Below, in pieces: positions 1 through 7,228 of a stretch of 62,222 bases of DNA. The stretch covers positions 1-62,222 of the forward strand of contig CALLPK010000052.1 of NCBI GenBank assembly GCA_938015415.1, read 5' to 3'. Each line of letters opens with the position of its first letter. Positions within the stretch are counted from its first letter, which is position 1. The position numbers and the translations under genes are program-made. This DNA comes from an uncultured Saprospiraceae bacterium (GTDB taxonomy: Bacteria; Bacteroidota; Bacteroidia; Chitinophagales; Saprospiraceae). Below the pieces are notes generated by a model. That model searched no databases and had not been told where the DNA came from. It worked only from the letters and a program-made list of their open reading frames with translations.

Positions 1-117
1 AGGACGAACGCTTGGATTGATGCCTTTAAAGCTCTTCTAGTAAGATTTGAAACTAAATCCGAAACTTGGTTGAGCTTGCACTATTTAGCTTTTGCTCTGA
101 TCCTGATTAGAATTTAA
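1..117 (+). pseudogene. IS5-like transposase, 3' end (partial, cut by window edge)
   Basis: Frame 1 is open from the first base to a TAA at 115-117 and encodes 38 residues, beginning RTNAWIDAFKALLVRFETK and ending in a hydrophobic LAFALILIRI. This resembles the C-terminus of IS5/IS4-type DDE transposases, where an ERTxAW-x-F-RxLxxRYE stretch surrounds the last catalytic Glu and a hydrophobic helix follows. The catalytic part lies outside the window, so an intact gene cannot be told from a remnant. A terminal-repeat-like sequence follows at 124-140. Family assignment is by eye. Confidence 0.6.
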
Positions 118-123
118 ACAAAT

Positions 124-140
124 CATTTTTAAACAGCTTC
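124..140 (+). repeat. Probable right end of the IS; founder of a dispersed 17-bp motif
   Basis: CATTTTTAAACAGCTTC lies 7 bases after the transposase stop, where an IS right inverted repeat is expected. Close relatives occur at 8997-9013, 18064-18080 and 29309-29325 (consensus YATTYTTAAACARYTTC), all in the same orientation and all intergenic. Confidence 0.4.
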
Positions 141-287
141 ATCAATAAATAACCGCTGGGTTGAGATATTTCAGTGGAGAATTAGTGGTATTTTGAGGTT
201 ATAGTTTATTTTTAACTACTTATGCAAATTATGGTTTAAAAATTAAATTTCTTAAATAGAGCAAGATCAATTTCAAAGGTTATATTG

Positions 288-353
288 TTTCTGCTTCTTG
301 CCCTCTTCTATTGCGGTCGAGTGAAGCAAGAAGCAAGCGGCAAGAAGCAGAAA
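288..353. repeat. Perfect 15-bp inverted repeat (hairpin) with a shared intergenic word
   Basis: TTTCTGCTTCTTGCC at 288-302 is exactly complementary to 339-353, with a 36-base loop. The loop carries GCGGTCGAGTGAAGCAAGAA (313-332), which recurs with one mismatch at 50087-50106. A looser relative (CTGCTCGCT...AGCGAGAAGCAG) sits near 41522-41570. It looks like a dispersed intergenic palindrome rather than a terminator, since no T-run follows. Confidence 0.6.
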
Positions 354-437
354 GTATTTGATAAACAGACAAAGGATTAGCTAAGTTTTCAACCCCTGAC
401 TCGCATTACTTATTAATTATTGTTGAATTTTTAAATC

Positions 438-1355
438 ATGAATTGGGATACAACCCTAAAATCTTTTAAATCCTATCTTCTCCTGGAGCGCACCTTATCC
501 CAAAATTCGGTGGCAGCCTATTTGCGCGATGTCGAAAAATTAATCAGCTATTTTGCTATTAAAGAAATAACGCTGGGGCCGGCAGAGGTGACGACGACAC
601 AATTAGAGGATTTTATTTTTTGGATTAATGGATTGGGATTAGAAGCCAATTCGCAGGCGCGGTTGATCTCTGGTCTGAAAGCTTTTTACAAATACTTACT
701 CATCGAAGATATCATCTCTGATGATCCTACCTCCTTATTGGAAGGCCCTCGTCTGCGGCGAAAAATTCCGGAAGTGCTTCACTACGATGAAATTCAGGCC
801 ATGATCGCTACGATTGACTTGAGCCATCCACACGGGGTTCGTAACCGGGCCATGCTGGAGACATTATATGCATGTGGTCTGCGAGTCTCCGAACTGATCA
901 ATTTGCGGCTTTCTAATCTTTATTTTGATTTGGAATTGATCAAGGTAATTGGAAAAGGAAATAAAGAAAGGCTGGTTCCAATCGGTCAGGAAGCGAAAAA
1001 ACATATCAACCTTTACCAGGAAGGGGTCCGGAGGGTTCAGAACAATATTCATCCGGACCACGAAAATATTTTGTTTTTGAATCGCAGAGGAAAAGGACTG
1101 AGTCGGGTGATGGTATTTATGATCATTAAAGAAGCGGCCAAAGCGGCGGGGATCGAAAAGCCAGTTAGTCCACATACCTTTCGTCACTCGTTTGCCACCC
1201 ATCTGATTAAAGGAGGAGCCGATTTACGGGCGGTACAGGATATGTTGGGCCACGAGTCGATCACTACTACGGAAATCTATACGCATTTGGATACTGATTT
1301 TTTACGGGAAACTATTTTGAGTTTTCATCCCCGTGGTGGCGGATCGGGAAGCTAA
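438..1355 (+). CDS. xerD: Site-specific tyrosine recombinase XerD/XerC
   Basis: 305-aa tyrosine recombinase of normal Xer length. Residues 1-95 form the SAM-like core-binding domain and about 110-295 the catalytic domain. The catalytic set is complete: R149 in ACGLRVSEL, K173 in GKGNKE, H246 and R249 in PHTFRHSF, H272 in LGHES and Y281 in TEIYTHL. Xer proteins resolve chromosome dimers at dif. XerD is favoured over XerC from overall resemblance only. It stands alone on the plus strand after the IS remnant, so a mobile-element integrase was considered, but length and sequence fit the housekeeping enzyme. Confidence 0.9.
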   Translation: MNWDTTLKSFKSYLLLERTLSQNSVAAYLRDVEKLISYFAIKEITLGPAEVTTTQLEDFIFWINGLGLEANSQARLISGLKAFYKYLLIEDIISDDPTSLLEGPRLRRKIPEVLHYDEIQAMIATIDLSHPHGVRNRAMLETLYACGLRVSELINLRLSNLYFDLELIKVIGKGNKERLVPIGQEAKKHINLYQEGVRRVQNNIHPDHENILFLNRRGKGLSRVMVFMIIKEAAKAAGIEKPVSPHTFRHSFATHLIKGGADLRAVQDMLGHESITTTEIYTHLDTDFLRETILSFHPRGGGSGS

Positions 1356-1442
1356 CTATATAATACTGCTTATTCATACTGCCAACCTGCTTAAATTCGT
1401 TTATTTTTACAGGACGATTAATCTGAGATTTTGATAATAAAA

Positions 1443-3164
1443 ATGGTTTTGAAAAATAAATTTATTTCCGCCTGTTTATTAGGAATGGTATTATTGGTGT
1501 TTTATCAGTGTGCACAACCCGGTGTATTGACCGGAGGAGCCAAGGATACGAAGCCTCCAGTACTGAATACTGCGGAGTCTACCCCAAATCTACAGACCAA
1601 TTTTAATAAACAAACCATAGAATTAAAATTTGACGAATTTATACAACTCAAAAAGGTTTCGACGGAAGTCATTATCTCTCCTCCGTTGACCTATAGCCTT
1701 AAAACCCGTGTTAAAGGTAAATCGGTGCTCGTTGAGTTTGATGAAAAAGAAACGCTCCGCCCGGATGCGACTTACTCCATTAATTTTGGAGAAGCCATTC
1801 AGGATTATACGGAAGGAAATAAAGTAGAGGATTTTACCTTTGTTTTTTCTACGGGTGATTTTCTTGATTCGCTATCGGTTACGGGTATGGTTACGGATGC
1901 AATCAGCGGAAAGCCAGTGGAAAAGGCCATTGTCATGTTATACGATGTAATGGAAGACAGCGTGGTGAGCAAGGTTCTGCCTTTTTATTTTGGACGGACT
2001 GATAAAGCGGGTACCTTTAAAATTAATAATGTAAAATCTGATACCTTTAAAGTGGTGGCCTTGCTGGAAAGTTTCACTAATTATAAATTTGACAATAGTG
2101 GAGAAAGTATTGGTTTTTTAGAAGACCCTATCATCATTAATGATTCTACCAGTAATGAAATTTCCATTAGCTTATTTAAAGAAGAAGGAAGAAATCGACT
2201 GATTAAGGTGGATAGTAGTCAGTATGGTCAGTTAAAATTAATTTTTAGTAATGATCCCAAATCGGCAAAATTGGACTATGGTATAATCGACGTAGAGGTG
2301 TACCGTGAAAATATAGAGGACACCCTTTTTGTCTGGCACAATACCGCGGTAGCAGATACTTGGTTGTTAAAAGTGGCGGTGGATTCGCTGCGGGATACGA
2401 TCGTGGTACGTGGCGTGGAGCGGGATAGTTTTTTAAAGAAAAATAAATTATTAATTGTAAAAAAGGCTAGTCCGACTGCCATCAAAATCAATCCTCTGAA
2501 ATCTTTACCTATTACGTTTTCAAGTCCATTAGAAAATTTTGATCCGAGTAAAATCAAACTCTACTCGGATTCCTTAAATACTGCGGTGCCAATTGAAGTG
2601 ATGATCGATAGTTTAGATCGAAGAAAGCTATCGATTCGTCATCCTTGGGCGGATACCAGTTATTATTTTCAGATACTACCCGGAGCCGCTACCGCATTAA
2701 CCGGTTTGGTATACGCTGATACGTTTACACAAATTTACGAGCCGTCCCCCCGCGATGTATTTGGCGATCTGACCCTGAATATTCGGGGGATTCAACCTGG
2801 AACTACCTATTTCTTGGAATTACTTTTTAAAAATGATAACTTAGTAGAATCGTTCTCCGTAGCTAATGATACCTTGGTCGTAAAGAAAATAGTGGCGTTG
2901 CCCATCGGGAATTACAGCTTGCGCGTGACTAAAGATCGTAACAAAAATGGTCGTCGCGATTCAGGAAATTATTATCAAAAAAAACAACCCGAACAACAAC
3001 GAATTACTACCCTGGAAGAATTGCGCGCGGGCTGGGAAGTGGACACCGAAATTGATCTGGAGAAATTATTTACCGCACCAGTGAAGGTAGAAACAGAGGA
3101 GAAATCAGAAAGACCGGGAAGGCCGGATGGCAGGGGAGAGAGGGAAAGGCGGGGTAAGGGGTAA
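1443..3164 (+). CDS. Ig-like (SbsA/Big_5) domain lipoprotein
   Basis: About 573 aa. The frame opens at a TTG (1431), but ATG 1443 gives a clean signal sequence (MVLKNKFISACLLGMVLLVF) ending at a Cys, followed by CAQPGVLTGGAKDTKPP. That Cys-x3-G-x-TGG-x-KD-x2-PP start is characteristic of a Bacteroidota lipoprotein family with an N-terminal bacterial Ig-like domain. The Ig-like segment spans roughly residues 40-130 and a CarboxypepD_reg-like region follows around 145-215. The C-terminus is very basic and low-complexity (RPGRPDGRGERERRGKG). Function is unknown; it is expected to sit in the outer membrane. It is followed by lptB on the same strand. Confidence 0.8.
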   Translation: MVLKNKFISACLLGMVLLVFYQCAQPGVLTGGAKDTKPPVLNTAESTPNLQTNFNKQTIELKFDEFIQLKKVSTEVIISPPLTYSLKTRVKGKSVLVEFDEKETLRPDATYSINFGEAIQDYTEGNKVEDFTFVFSTGDFLDSLSVTGMVTDAISGKPVEKAIVMLYDVMEDSVVSKVLPFYFGRTDKAGTFKINNVKSDTFKVVALLESFTNYKFDNSGESIGFLEDPIIINDSTSNEISISLFKEEGRNRLIKVDSSQYGQLKLIFSNDPKSAKLDYGIIDVEVYRENIEDTLFVWHNTAVADTWLLKVAVDSLRDTIVVRGVERDSFLKKNKLLIVKKASPTAIKINPLKSLPITFSSPLENFDPSKIKLYSDSLNTAVPIEVMIDSLDRRKLSIRHPWADTSYYFQILPGAATALTGLVYADTFTQIYEPSPRDVFGDLTLNIRGIQPGTTYFLELLFKNDNLVESFSVANDTLVVKKIVALPIGNYSLRVTKDRNKNGRRDSGNYYQKKQPEQQRITTLEELRAGWEVDTEIDLEKLFTAPVKVETEEKSERPGRPDGRGERERRGKG

Positions 3165-3236
3165 GGGTTTAATTGATAATTTTTTAATGAAAAATTAATA
3201 ATGTCTGCGATTTTAGTGGTATCTACTATCGTAAAT

Positions 3237-3283
3237 ATTCAACGATTCAACGATTCAACGATTCAACGATTCAACGATTCAAC
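3237..3283. repeat. 8-bp tandem repeat, about 5.9 copies of ATTCAACG
   Basis: Five exact copies of ATTCAACG run head to tail from 3237 and a sixth lacks its last base. Degenerate copies (CAACTCAACAAC) continue to the lptB start at 3300. The same word reappears near 11187-11201 and 11370-11384. The tract can be translated in frame with lptB as repeated QRFNDSTI, but this is judged untranslated leader. Confidence 0.85.
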
Positions 3284-3299
3284 AACTCAACAACATCAA

Positions 3300-4049
3300 A
3301 TGATCCTCAGAGCGGAAAATTTAATTAAAAAATATGGTGGCCGAACGGTGGTGAAAGAAGTTTCCGTGAACGTCAATCAGGGTGAAATTGTCGGATTGCT
3401 AGGCCCGAATGGTGCCGGTAAAACGACTACCTTTTACATGGTGGTAGGTTTTGTAAAGCCAGAATCCGGTCGTGTATTTTTGCAGGACGAAGATGTAACA
3501 GACCTGCCGATGTACAAGCGAGCACAAAAAGGCGTGGGATATTTACCACAAGAACCTTCCGTTTTTAGAAAACTCAGTGTGGAAGATAATATCAGGAGTG
3601 TACTGGAGATGACCGAATTGTCAAAAACGGATCAAAAAATCAAGTTGGAAGAATTAATGGATGAGTTTAGCTTGCACAAAGTTCGTAAAAACATAGGAGA
3701 TACTTTGTCTGGTGGAGAAAGACGCCGGACGGAGATTGCCCGGGCACTGGCGACGAGTCCGACTTTTATTTTATTGGACGAACCCTTCGCCGGAATTGAT
3801 CCAATCGCCGTAGAAGATATTCAGTATATCATCGAACGACTCAAAACTAAAAATATCGGCATTCTGATCACGGATCACAACGTACAGGAAACCTTGTCGA
3901 TTACCGATCGTGCGTATCTCATGTTTGAAGGAAATATTCTTAAAGCAGGAACGGCGGAGGAACTGGCAGCCGATGAAATGGTACGAAAGGTATATCTGGG
4001 AAAGAATTTTGAGTTGAAGAAGAAAGTGATTGATTTGGATAGGGACTAG
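3300..4049 (+). CDS. lptB: LPS export ABC transporter ATP-binding protein LptB
   Basis: 249-aa ATPase that powers lipopolysaccharide extraction from the inner membrane with LptF/LptG. Walker A GPNGAGKT is at 35-42, the Q-loop glutamine at 84, signature LSGGE at 136-140, Walker B ILLDEP at 157-162 and the switch His at 193 (TDHNV). The [19 protein letters not shown] stretch is typical of LptB. ATG 3300 is preferred over an in-frame ATG at 3201, because the extra 33 residues are encoded by the 8-bp tandem repeat and canonical LptB begins at MxLxAxNLxKxY. LptC/F/G are not in the window. Confidence 0.93.
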   Translation: MILRAENLIKKYGGRTVVKEVSVNVNQGEIVGLLGPNGAGKTTTFYMVVGFVKPESGRVFLQDEDVTDLPMYKRAQKGVGYLPQEPSVFRKLSVEDNIRSVLEMTELSKTDQKIKLEELMDEFSLHKVRKNIGDTLSGGERRRTEIARALATSPTFILLDEPFAGIDPIAVEDIQYIIERLKTKNIGILITDHNVQETLSITDRAYLMFEGNILKAGTAEELAADEMVRKVYLGKNFELKKKVIDLDRD

Positions 4050-4185
4050 TAGTGAATAATGAATAATAGGAGAATGAATAATGCCTTCAATCGTGGTCTT
4101 TCTTTGCGTGTATTATTCCTTGAAAAAGTATTCACTATTCATTAAAAATCAATTTGTTTTCATAAAAAAATCAACTACAAATCAC

Positions 4186-4488
4186 GTGCATTATTCATTA
4201 CTCATTAAAAAATTATTCATTATTATCTGCAAACCCTCAGGTCCTCTTTTCTTCTTTCTCTTCTGGACGAGTTGTTTCCTGCTCCCTATGTCCTGTGTAG
4301 AAGAAAGCGAGCGACTGACGAGAGCGGAACGTAAGGTGGTGGATTCGTTGGTCCTTAAGGAAAATAAAGTTTTACGAGTAATGAATGATAGTCTTTGCGA
4401 GCTAAATTTTGAAGCGTCGGTAACAGAGGTGGTAGATTCCCTTTTGACAAAGCGCATTGAAGAAATAAAAAAAATTCTTAGTCAATGA
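4186..4488 (+). CDS. Small putative lipoprotein of unknown function
   Basis: The frame is open from ATG 4081, but its first part overlaps AT-rich ATTATTC repeats; a GTG at 4186 or the ATG at 4288 is more likely. A hydrophobic stretch (LFFFLFWTSCFLLPMSC) ends at a Cys that could be lipidated, followed by a charged, probably helical tail. The tail has a VVDSLLTKRIEEIKKIL pattern resembling VDSILIIRSEEI in the next gene, suggesting tandem paralogues. Its stop overlaps the next ATG by 4 bases (ATGA), so the two are translationally coupled. No family recognised; start uncertain. Confidence 0.5.
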   Translation: MHYSLLIKKLFIIICKPSGPLFFFLFWTSCFLLPMSCVEESERLTRAERKVVDSLVLKENKVLRVMNDSLCELNFEASVTEVVDSLLTKRIEEIKKILSQ

Positions 4489-4826
4489 AAAAACTAATTT
4501 TAAGTTTGTTGGCTTTGCTGGTGCTGGTGATTATGCTGGGATTCCAGCAGCAAGACTTCTCTGATCGGGAGGCCATGATACAGGCGAAAGTATTCGAAAG
4601 AGTAGAAGATTATCGACTTAATTTGCAGAAGCGTTGTCGGGAAAAAGTAATGAAAGAGGCAAATGCTCGGGTAGATTCAATTTTGATTATTCGGTCGGAA
4701 GAAATCCATACAGTTGATAGCATCCCACGTCCTGTCAGGCCTGTAAAACCCGATAAACCGGTGGTGCCATTATTGAATAAGACGGAGCCGATTGCGCCGA
4801 TCATCGGGAACGGAGAGAGGGAATAA
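4485..4826 (+). CDS. Small exported protein of unknown function
   Basis: 113 aa. The N-terminus (MKKLILSLLALLVLVIMLGF) is a signal peptide or membrane anchor. A charged helical region follows (about 28-75), then a Pro-rich tail (RPVRPVKPDKPVVPLL). The central part resembles the preceding gene: a Cys, then VDS[IL]L, two residues, R-x-EEI. It is coupled to that gene by an ATGA overlap. No known domain recognised. The IS1341-type element begins just downstream. Confidence 0.6.
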   Translation: MKKLILSLLALLVLVIMLGFQQQDFSDREAMIQAKVFERVEDYRLNLQKRCREKVMKEANARVDSILIIRSEEIHTVDSIPRPVRPVKPDKPVVPLLNKTEPIAPIIGNGERE

Positions 4827-4869
4827 AATGAAATTTGTTTAATTCTGTTTTTAATCAATGTTTAGAATT

Positions 4870-4890
4870 CCCCGTCCCCTTGGGTCGGGG
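4870..4890 (+). repeat. Left-end hairpin of the TnpB element
   Basis: CCCCGTCCCCTTGGGTCGGGG folds with CCCCG/CGGGG and CCC/GGG pairing. It differs from the right-end copy by one base and is in the same orientation, as expected for IS200/IS605 subterminal hairpins. Confidence 0.75.
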
Positions 4891-4900
4891 ATGAATAAAC

Positions 4901-4914
4901 TGCCCGAAAGGGCA
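4901..4914 (+). repeat. GAAA-tetraloop hairpin in the element's left end
   Basis: TGCCCGAAAGGGCA is a perfect 5-bp stem closed by a GNRA-type GAAA loop, between the left-end hairpin and tnpB. It could fold in the tnpB leader RNA or be a DNA recognition feature. Confidence 0.5.
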
Positions 4915-4972
4915 AACTAAAAATATAAAACATTTTGTTGTTTTATAGATAAACTTTTTGTATTTTTACGTC

Positions 4973-6109
4973 ATGTTAAAGGCATACAAATATCGACTTT
5001 TTCCAACTCAAGAACAATCAGATTTGCTTGCTAAGCATTTTGGTCACTGTCGGTTTATTTATAATCACTTTCTGGGAAAATCTATTACCGAATTTAAAGA
5101 AAATAATCGTCCTTGGAATCGTTTTGAATATCAAAGCGAAATTCCAAAAATGAAAAAAACGAATCAACCCTGGCTAAAGGAAGTCAACAGTTTATCACTT
5201 CAGGCAAGTTTGAAAAATTTGGACACTTCTTTCAAGAATTTTTTCAATCAGAAATTAAAGGCAAAGTTTCCATCCTTTAAATCCAGGCGAAGTAAACAAA
5301 GTTTTTCGGTGCCTCAAAATGTTCGAATTGAAAAAGGGAAATTAATTATTCCAAAGTTTTTAGAAGGAATCAGGATCTGTTTTCATCGCAGAACGAGCGG
5401 TAAAATTCGTAGTGCTACGCTAAGTCGTACCGCAGATGGAATTCACTATGTTTCAATTTTATGTGAAACAGAAATTCAGGCACTTCCCAAAACTGGAAAG
5501 ACAGTTGGCATTGATCTGGGTTTGACGACTTTAGCTACGCTAAGCGACGGACTGACTTTTGAAAATCATAGAACCATCAATGAATTCGAAAAGAAATTAG
5601 CACAGGCACAACGGCATTTAAGTCGTAAAACCAAAGGCAGCAATCGACGTGAAAAACAAAGGTTGAAAGTTGCCAGGTTGTATCATAAGGTTTCAAATAT
5701 TCGAAATGACTACACACATAAAATGACGAGTTATTTAGTAGAAAACTATGATGTTATTTGTCTGGAAGACCTGAATACTCAGGGGATGTTGCGTAATCAC
5801 AAATTAGCGAAGCATATTTCTAATGTTGCGTGGGGTAGAATTAAGGAACAGCTAAAGTATAAATCTGATTGGTATGGCAAAACGACGATTCTGGTTGGCC
5901 GTTACTTTGCGTCCTCGAAGTTGGATTATGAATGTGGTCACAAAAATGAAATAAGCTTATCTGATCGTAAATTTACGTGTCAGAGCTGCGGAAGGATGAT
6001 AGATCGGGATTTGAACGCTGCGAAAAATATCCACCGTGAGGGTTTAAAGCTATATTCTACCGGGACGGTAGAAAACAAGCGTGGAGCGATTGTAAGTCAT
6101 TCTTTATAG
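4973..6109 (+). CDS. tnpB: TnpB, RNA-guided endonuclease of an IS1341-type element
   Basis: 378 aa from ATG 4973 (a TTG at 4958 adds only five residues). N-terminal OrfB/HTH region at 1-60 (LKAYKYRLFPTQEQ). RuvC residues are present: D181 in VGIDLGLTTLATL, E265 in VICLEDLN and the Asp pair in DRDLNAAKNI (344/346). The zinc-ribbon has C321, C336 and C339, but the first Cys of the usual CxxC pair is replaced (SSKLDYECGH). TnpB cuts DNA guided by an RNA from the element's right end, so the tnpB 3' end through 6189 and a few bases beyond is a likely omega-RNA region. The gene looks intact. Confidence 0.88.
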   Translation: MLKAYKYRLFPTQEQSDLLAKHFGHCRFIYNHFLGKSITEFKENNRPWNRFEYQSEIPKMKKTNQPWLKEVNSLSLQASLKNLDTSFKNFFNQKLKAKFPSFKSRRSKQSFSVPQNVRIEKGKLIIPKFLEGIRICFHRRTSGKIRSATLSRTADGIHYVSILCETEIQALPKTGKTVGIDLGLTTLATLSDGLTFENHRTINEFEKKLAQAQRHLSRKTKGSNRREKQRLKVARLYHKVSNIRNDYTHKMTSYLVENYDVICLEDLNTQGMLRNHKLAKHISNVAWGRIKEQLKYKSDWYGKTTILVGRYFASSKLDYECGHKNEISLSDRKFTCQSCGRMIDRDLNAAKNIHREGLKLYSTGTVENKRGAIVSHSL

Positions 6110-6200
6110 CATGCAGATTGCGATGAAACGCTGAAAAATCAAAACTCCTTTTTAGGATGATTTTGATGCCCCGTACCCTTGGGTCGGGGTAGTTCACTTA
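6060..6200 (+). ncRNA. Predicted omega-RNA (reRNA) region of the TnpB element
   Basis: By analogy with characterised TnpB loci, the guide RNA spans the tnpB 3' end and the right-end hairpin, with the guide taken from flanking DNA just past the right end. Here the non-coding tail 6110-6189 ends in the hairpin at 6169-6189. Boundaries are inferred; nothing in the sequence fixes the 5' end. Confidence 0.4.
6169..6189 (+). repeat. Right-end hairpin of the TnpB element
   Basis: CCCCGTACCCTTGGGTCGGGG, 20/21 identical to 4870-4890 and in direct orientation. It is the expected 3' structure of the omega-RNA and the right-end recognition hairpin. Confidence 0.75.
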
Positions 6201-6557
6201 AACAAGATGGCTTGGAAGTGGTATGATAGCTAGATTACGAAGATTAAGTATGTGACGCCCACAACGCCACGGCTCTGGCTTGAGAAAAAACGGTTTGGAA
6301 TTGTGAATCGTCAAACCAGAGGGAGGACTTGCTACGAAATTCTTATTTTAAGAAGCAATGGTAGGAACGCCCGTGAAATTTAAAGGTCCGGCGGGTATGT
6401 ATTTATTTTATCCCAATTACCATCAGGAGAATTAGTTCTCAATCTTCTTTTTAGTAGATCTGACGATAAAATTACAACCAGATGGTTTTAAATTGTGTTA
6501 ACTTTGTAATGACTTTGATCAAAATAGAAATTTTCATAAAAAAGAAAATAAATAAAA
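6190..6557. other. Gene-free stretch between the TnpB element and nifU
   Basis: Contains an 11-bp inverted repeat (CTCTGGCTTGA 6273-6283 with TCAAACCAGAG 6311-6321) and a 25-codon ORF at 6358-6435 (MVGTPVKFKGPAGMYLFYP...) that could be a protein remnant or chance. A TAnnTTTG promoter box precedes nifU at 6499. Otherwise nothing recognisable. Confidence 0.5.
6499..6506 (+). promoter_or_regulatory. Bacteroidota -7 box for nifU
   Basis: TAACTTTG matches the Bacteroidota -7 consensus TAnnTTTG exactly and lies 51 bases before the nifU ATG. No clear -33 TTG partner is visible at the usual spacing. Confidence 0.5.
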
Positions 6558-7172
6558 ATGGAAGATACGACCACTAAAAGTCCGGTGATGTTATATACGG
6601 AGCAAACACCCAATCCGGAATCGTTGAAATTTGTTACCAACCGTATGTTATATCGGGGTACGGCAGATTTTAGAGAAGAAGAACTGGCGATCGAATGGTC
6701 TCCAATGGCAAAAGAAATTTTTGAGCTACCTTATGTAAAAGGCGTTTATATTAGCAATAATTTTGTCACGATTACTAAGGAATTCAACTATTCCTGGGAA
6801 GATATTATGCTACCTGCAAAAGCATTCATTAAGGCTTATATTGAAGCAGAAAAACCCTTAATAAAGGATGGTTTTGCGGAAGCAATGGAAAAGATTGAGG
6901 CAGAAAGAGGGGTGAGTTACGACTACTCAGAAGAAGAAGTAGAGATTGTTGCTAAAATTAAAGAACTGATTGAGACTTATGTCAAGCCAGCAGTAGAAAT
7001 GGATGGGGGTAATATAGAATTTAAGTCTTTTGATAAAGGTGTAGTAACGGTAATTTTACAGGGGTCTTGCAGTGGGTGTCCTTCTTCTACTGTAACGTTA
7101 AAGTCAGGAATTGAGGGAATGTTGAAGAGAATGGTCCCAGAAGTGACAGAAGTTAAATCTGAAATGGGATAA
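6558..7172 (+). CDS. NifU/Nfu-type Fe-S scaffold protein
   Basis: 204 aa, two-domain Nfu architecture. Residues 10-95 are an Nfu N-terminal domain (YTEQTPNPESLKFV is diagnostic) and 120-200 a NifU C-terminal domain with the CSGC motif (C171, C174), whose two thiols hold a transient [4Fe-4S] cluster between subunits. The protein probably delivers Fe-S clusters to apoproteins in the cytoplasm. Monocistronic: own -7 box upstream and a strong terminator 22 bases downstream. Confidence 0.92.
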   Translation: MEDTTTKSPVMLYTEQTPNPESLKFVTNRMLYRGTADFREEELAIEWSPMAKEIFELPYVKGVYISNNFVTITKEFNYSWEDIMLPAKAFIKAYIEAEKPLIKDGFAEAMEKIEAERGVSYDYSEEEVEIVAKIKELIETYVKPAVEMDGGNIEFKSFDKGVVTVILQGSCSGCPSSTVTLKSGIEGMLKRMVPEVTEVKSEMG

Positions 7173-7193
7173 TTTTTTTAAAAAAAATAAATA

Positions 7194-7228
7194 AAAGCCT
7201 GATAAACTATGATTTATCGGGCTTTTTT
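7194..7228 (+). terminator. Intrinsic terminator after nifU
   Basis: AAAGCCTGATAAA (7194-7206) pairs with TTTATCGGGCTTT (7213-7225) around a 6-base loop and runs into T residues. Confidence 0.9.

Larger units (their letters stand above)
118..437. other. Gene-free stretch before xerD
   Basis: No credible ORF. It holds the IS-end-like motif at 124-140 and the long hairpin at 288-353. The remainder is AT-rich and presumably contains the xerD promoter; no clear -7 box could be assigned. Confidence 0.6.
4870..6197 (+). mobile_element. IS1341-type (TnpB-only, IS200/IS605 superfamily) insertion element
   Basis: A lone tnpB is bracketed by two nearly identical 21-base hairpins, 4870-4890 and 6169-6189 (20/21 identical), each with a CCCCG...CGGGG stem. 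Subterminal hairpins at both ends, absence of inverted terminal repeats, and no Y1 transposase (tnpA) are the hallmarks of TnpB-only elements. Exact ends are not proven; the right end probably lies within about 10 bases after the second hairpin (GGGTAGTTCAC). A tnpA elsewhere in the genome would have to mobilise it. Confidence 0.7.

Noticed and set aside
864-1202. 112-codon ORF antisense to xerD
   Set aside because: Lies within the catalytic domain of an intact recombinase; no independent support.
3237-3283. CRISPR-like array
   Set aside because: Repeat unit is only 8 bp with no spacers; a simple tandem repeat.
3201-3299. Upstream ATG extending LptB by 33 residues
   Set aside because: The extension is encoded by the 8-bp tandem repeat; LptB homologues begin where ATG 3300 does.
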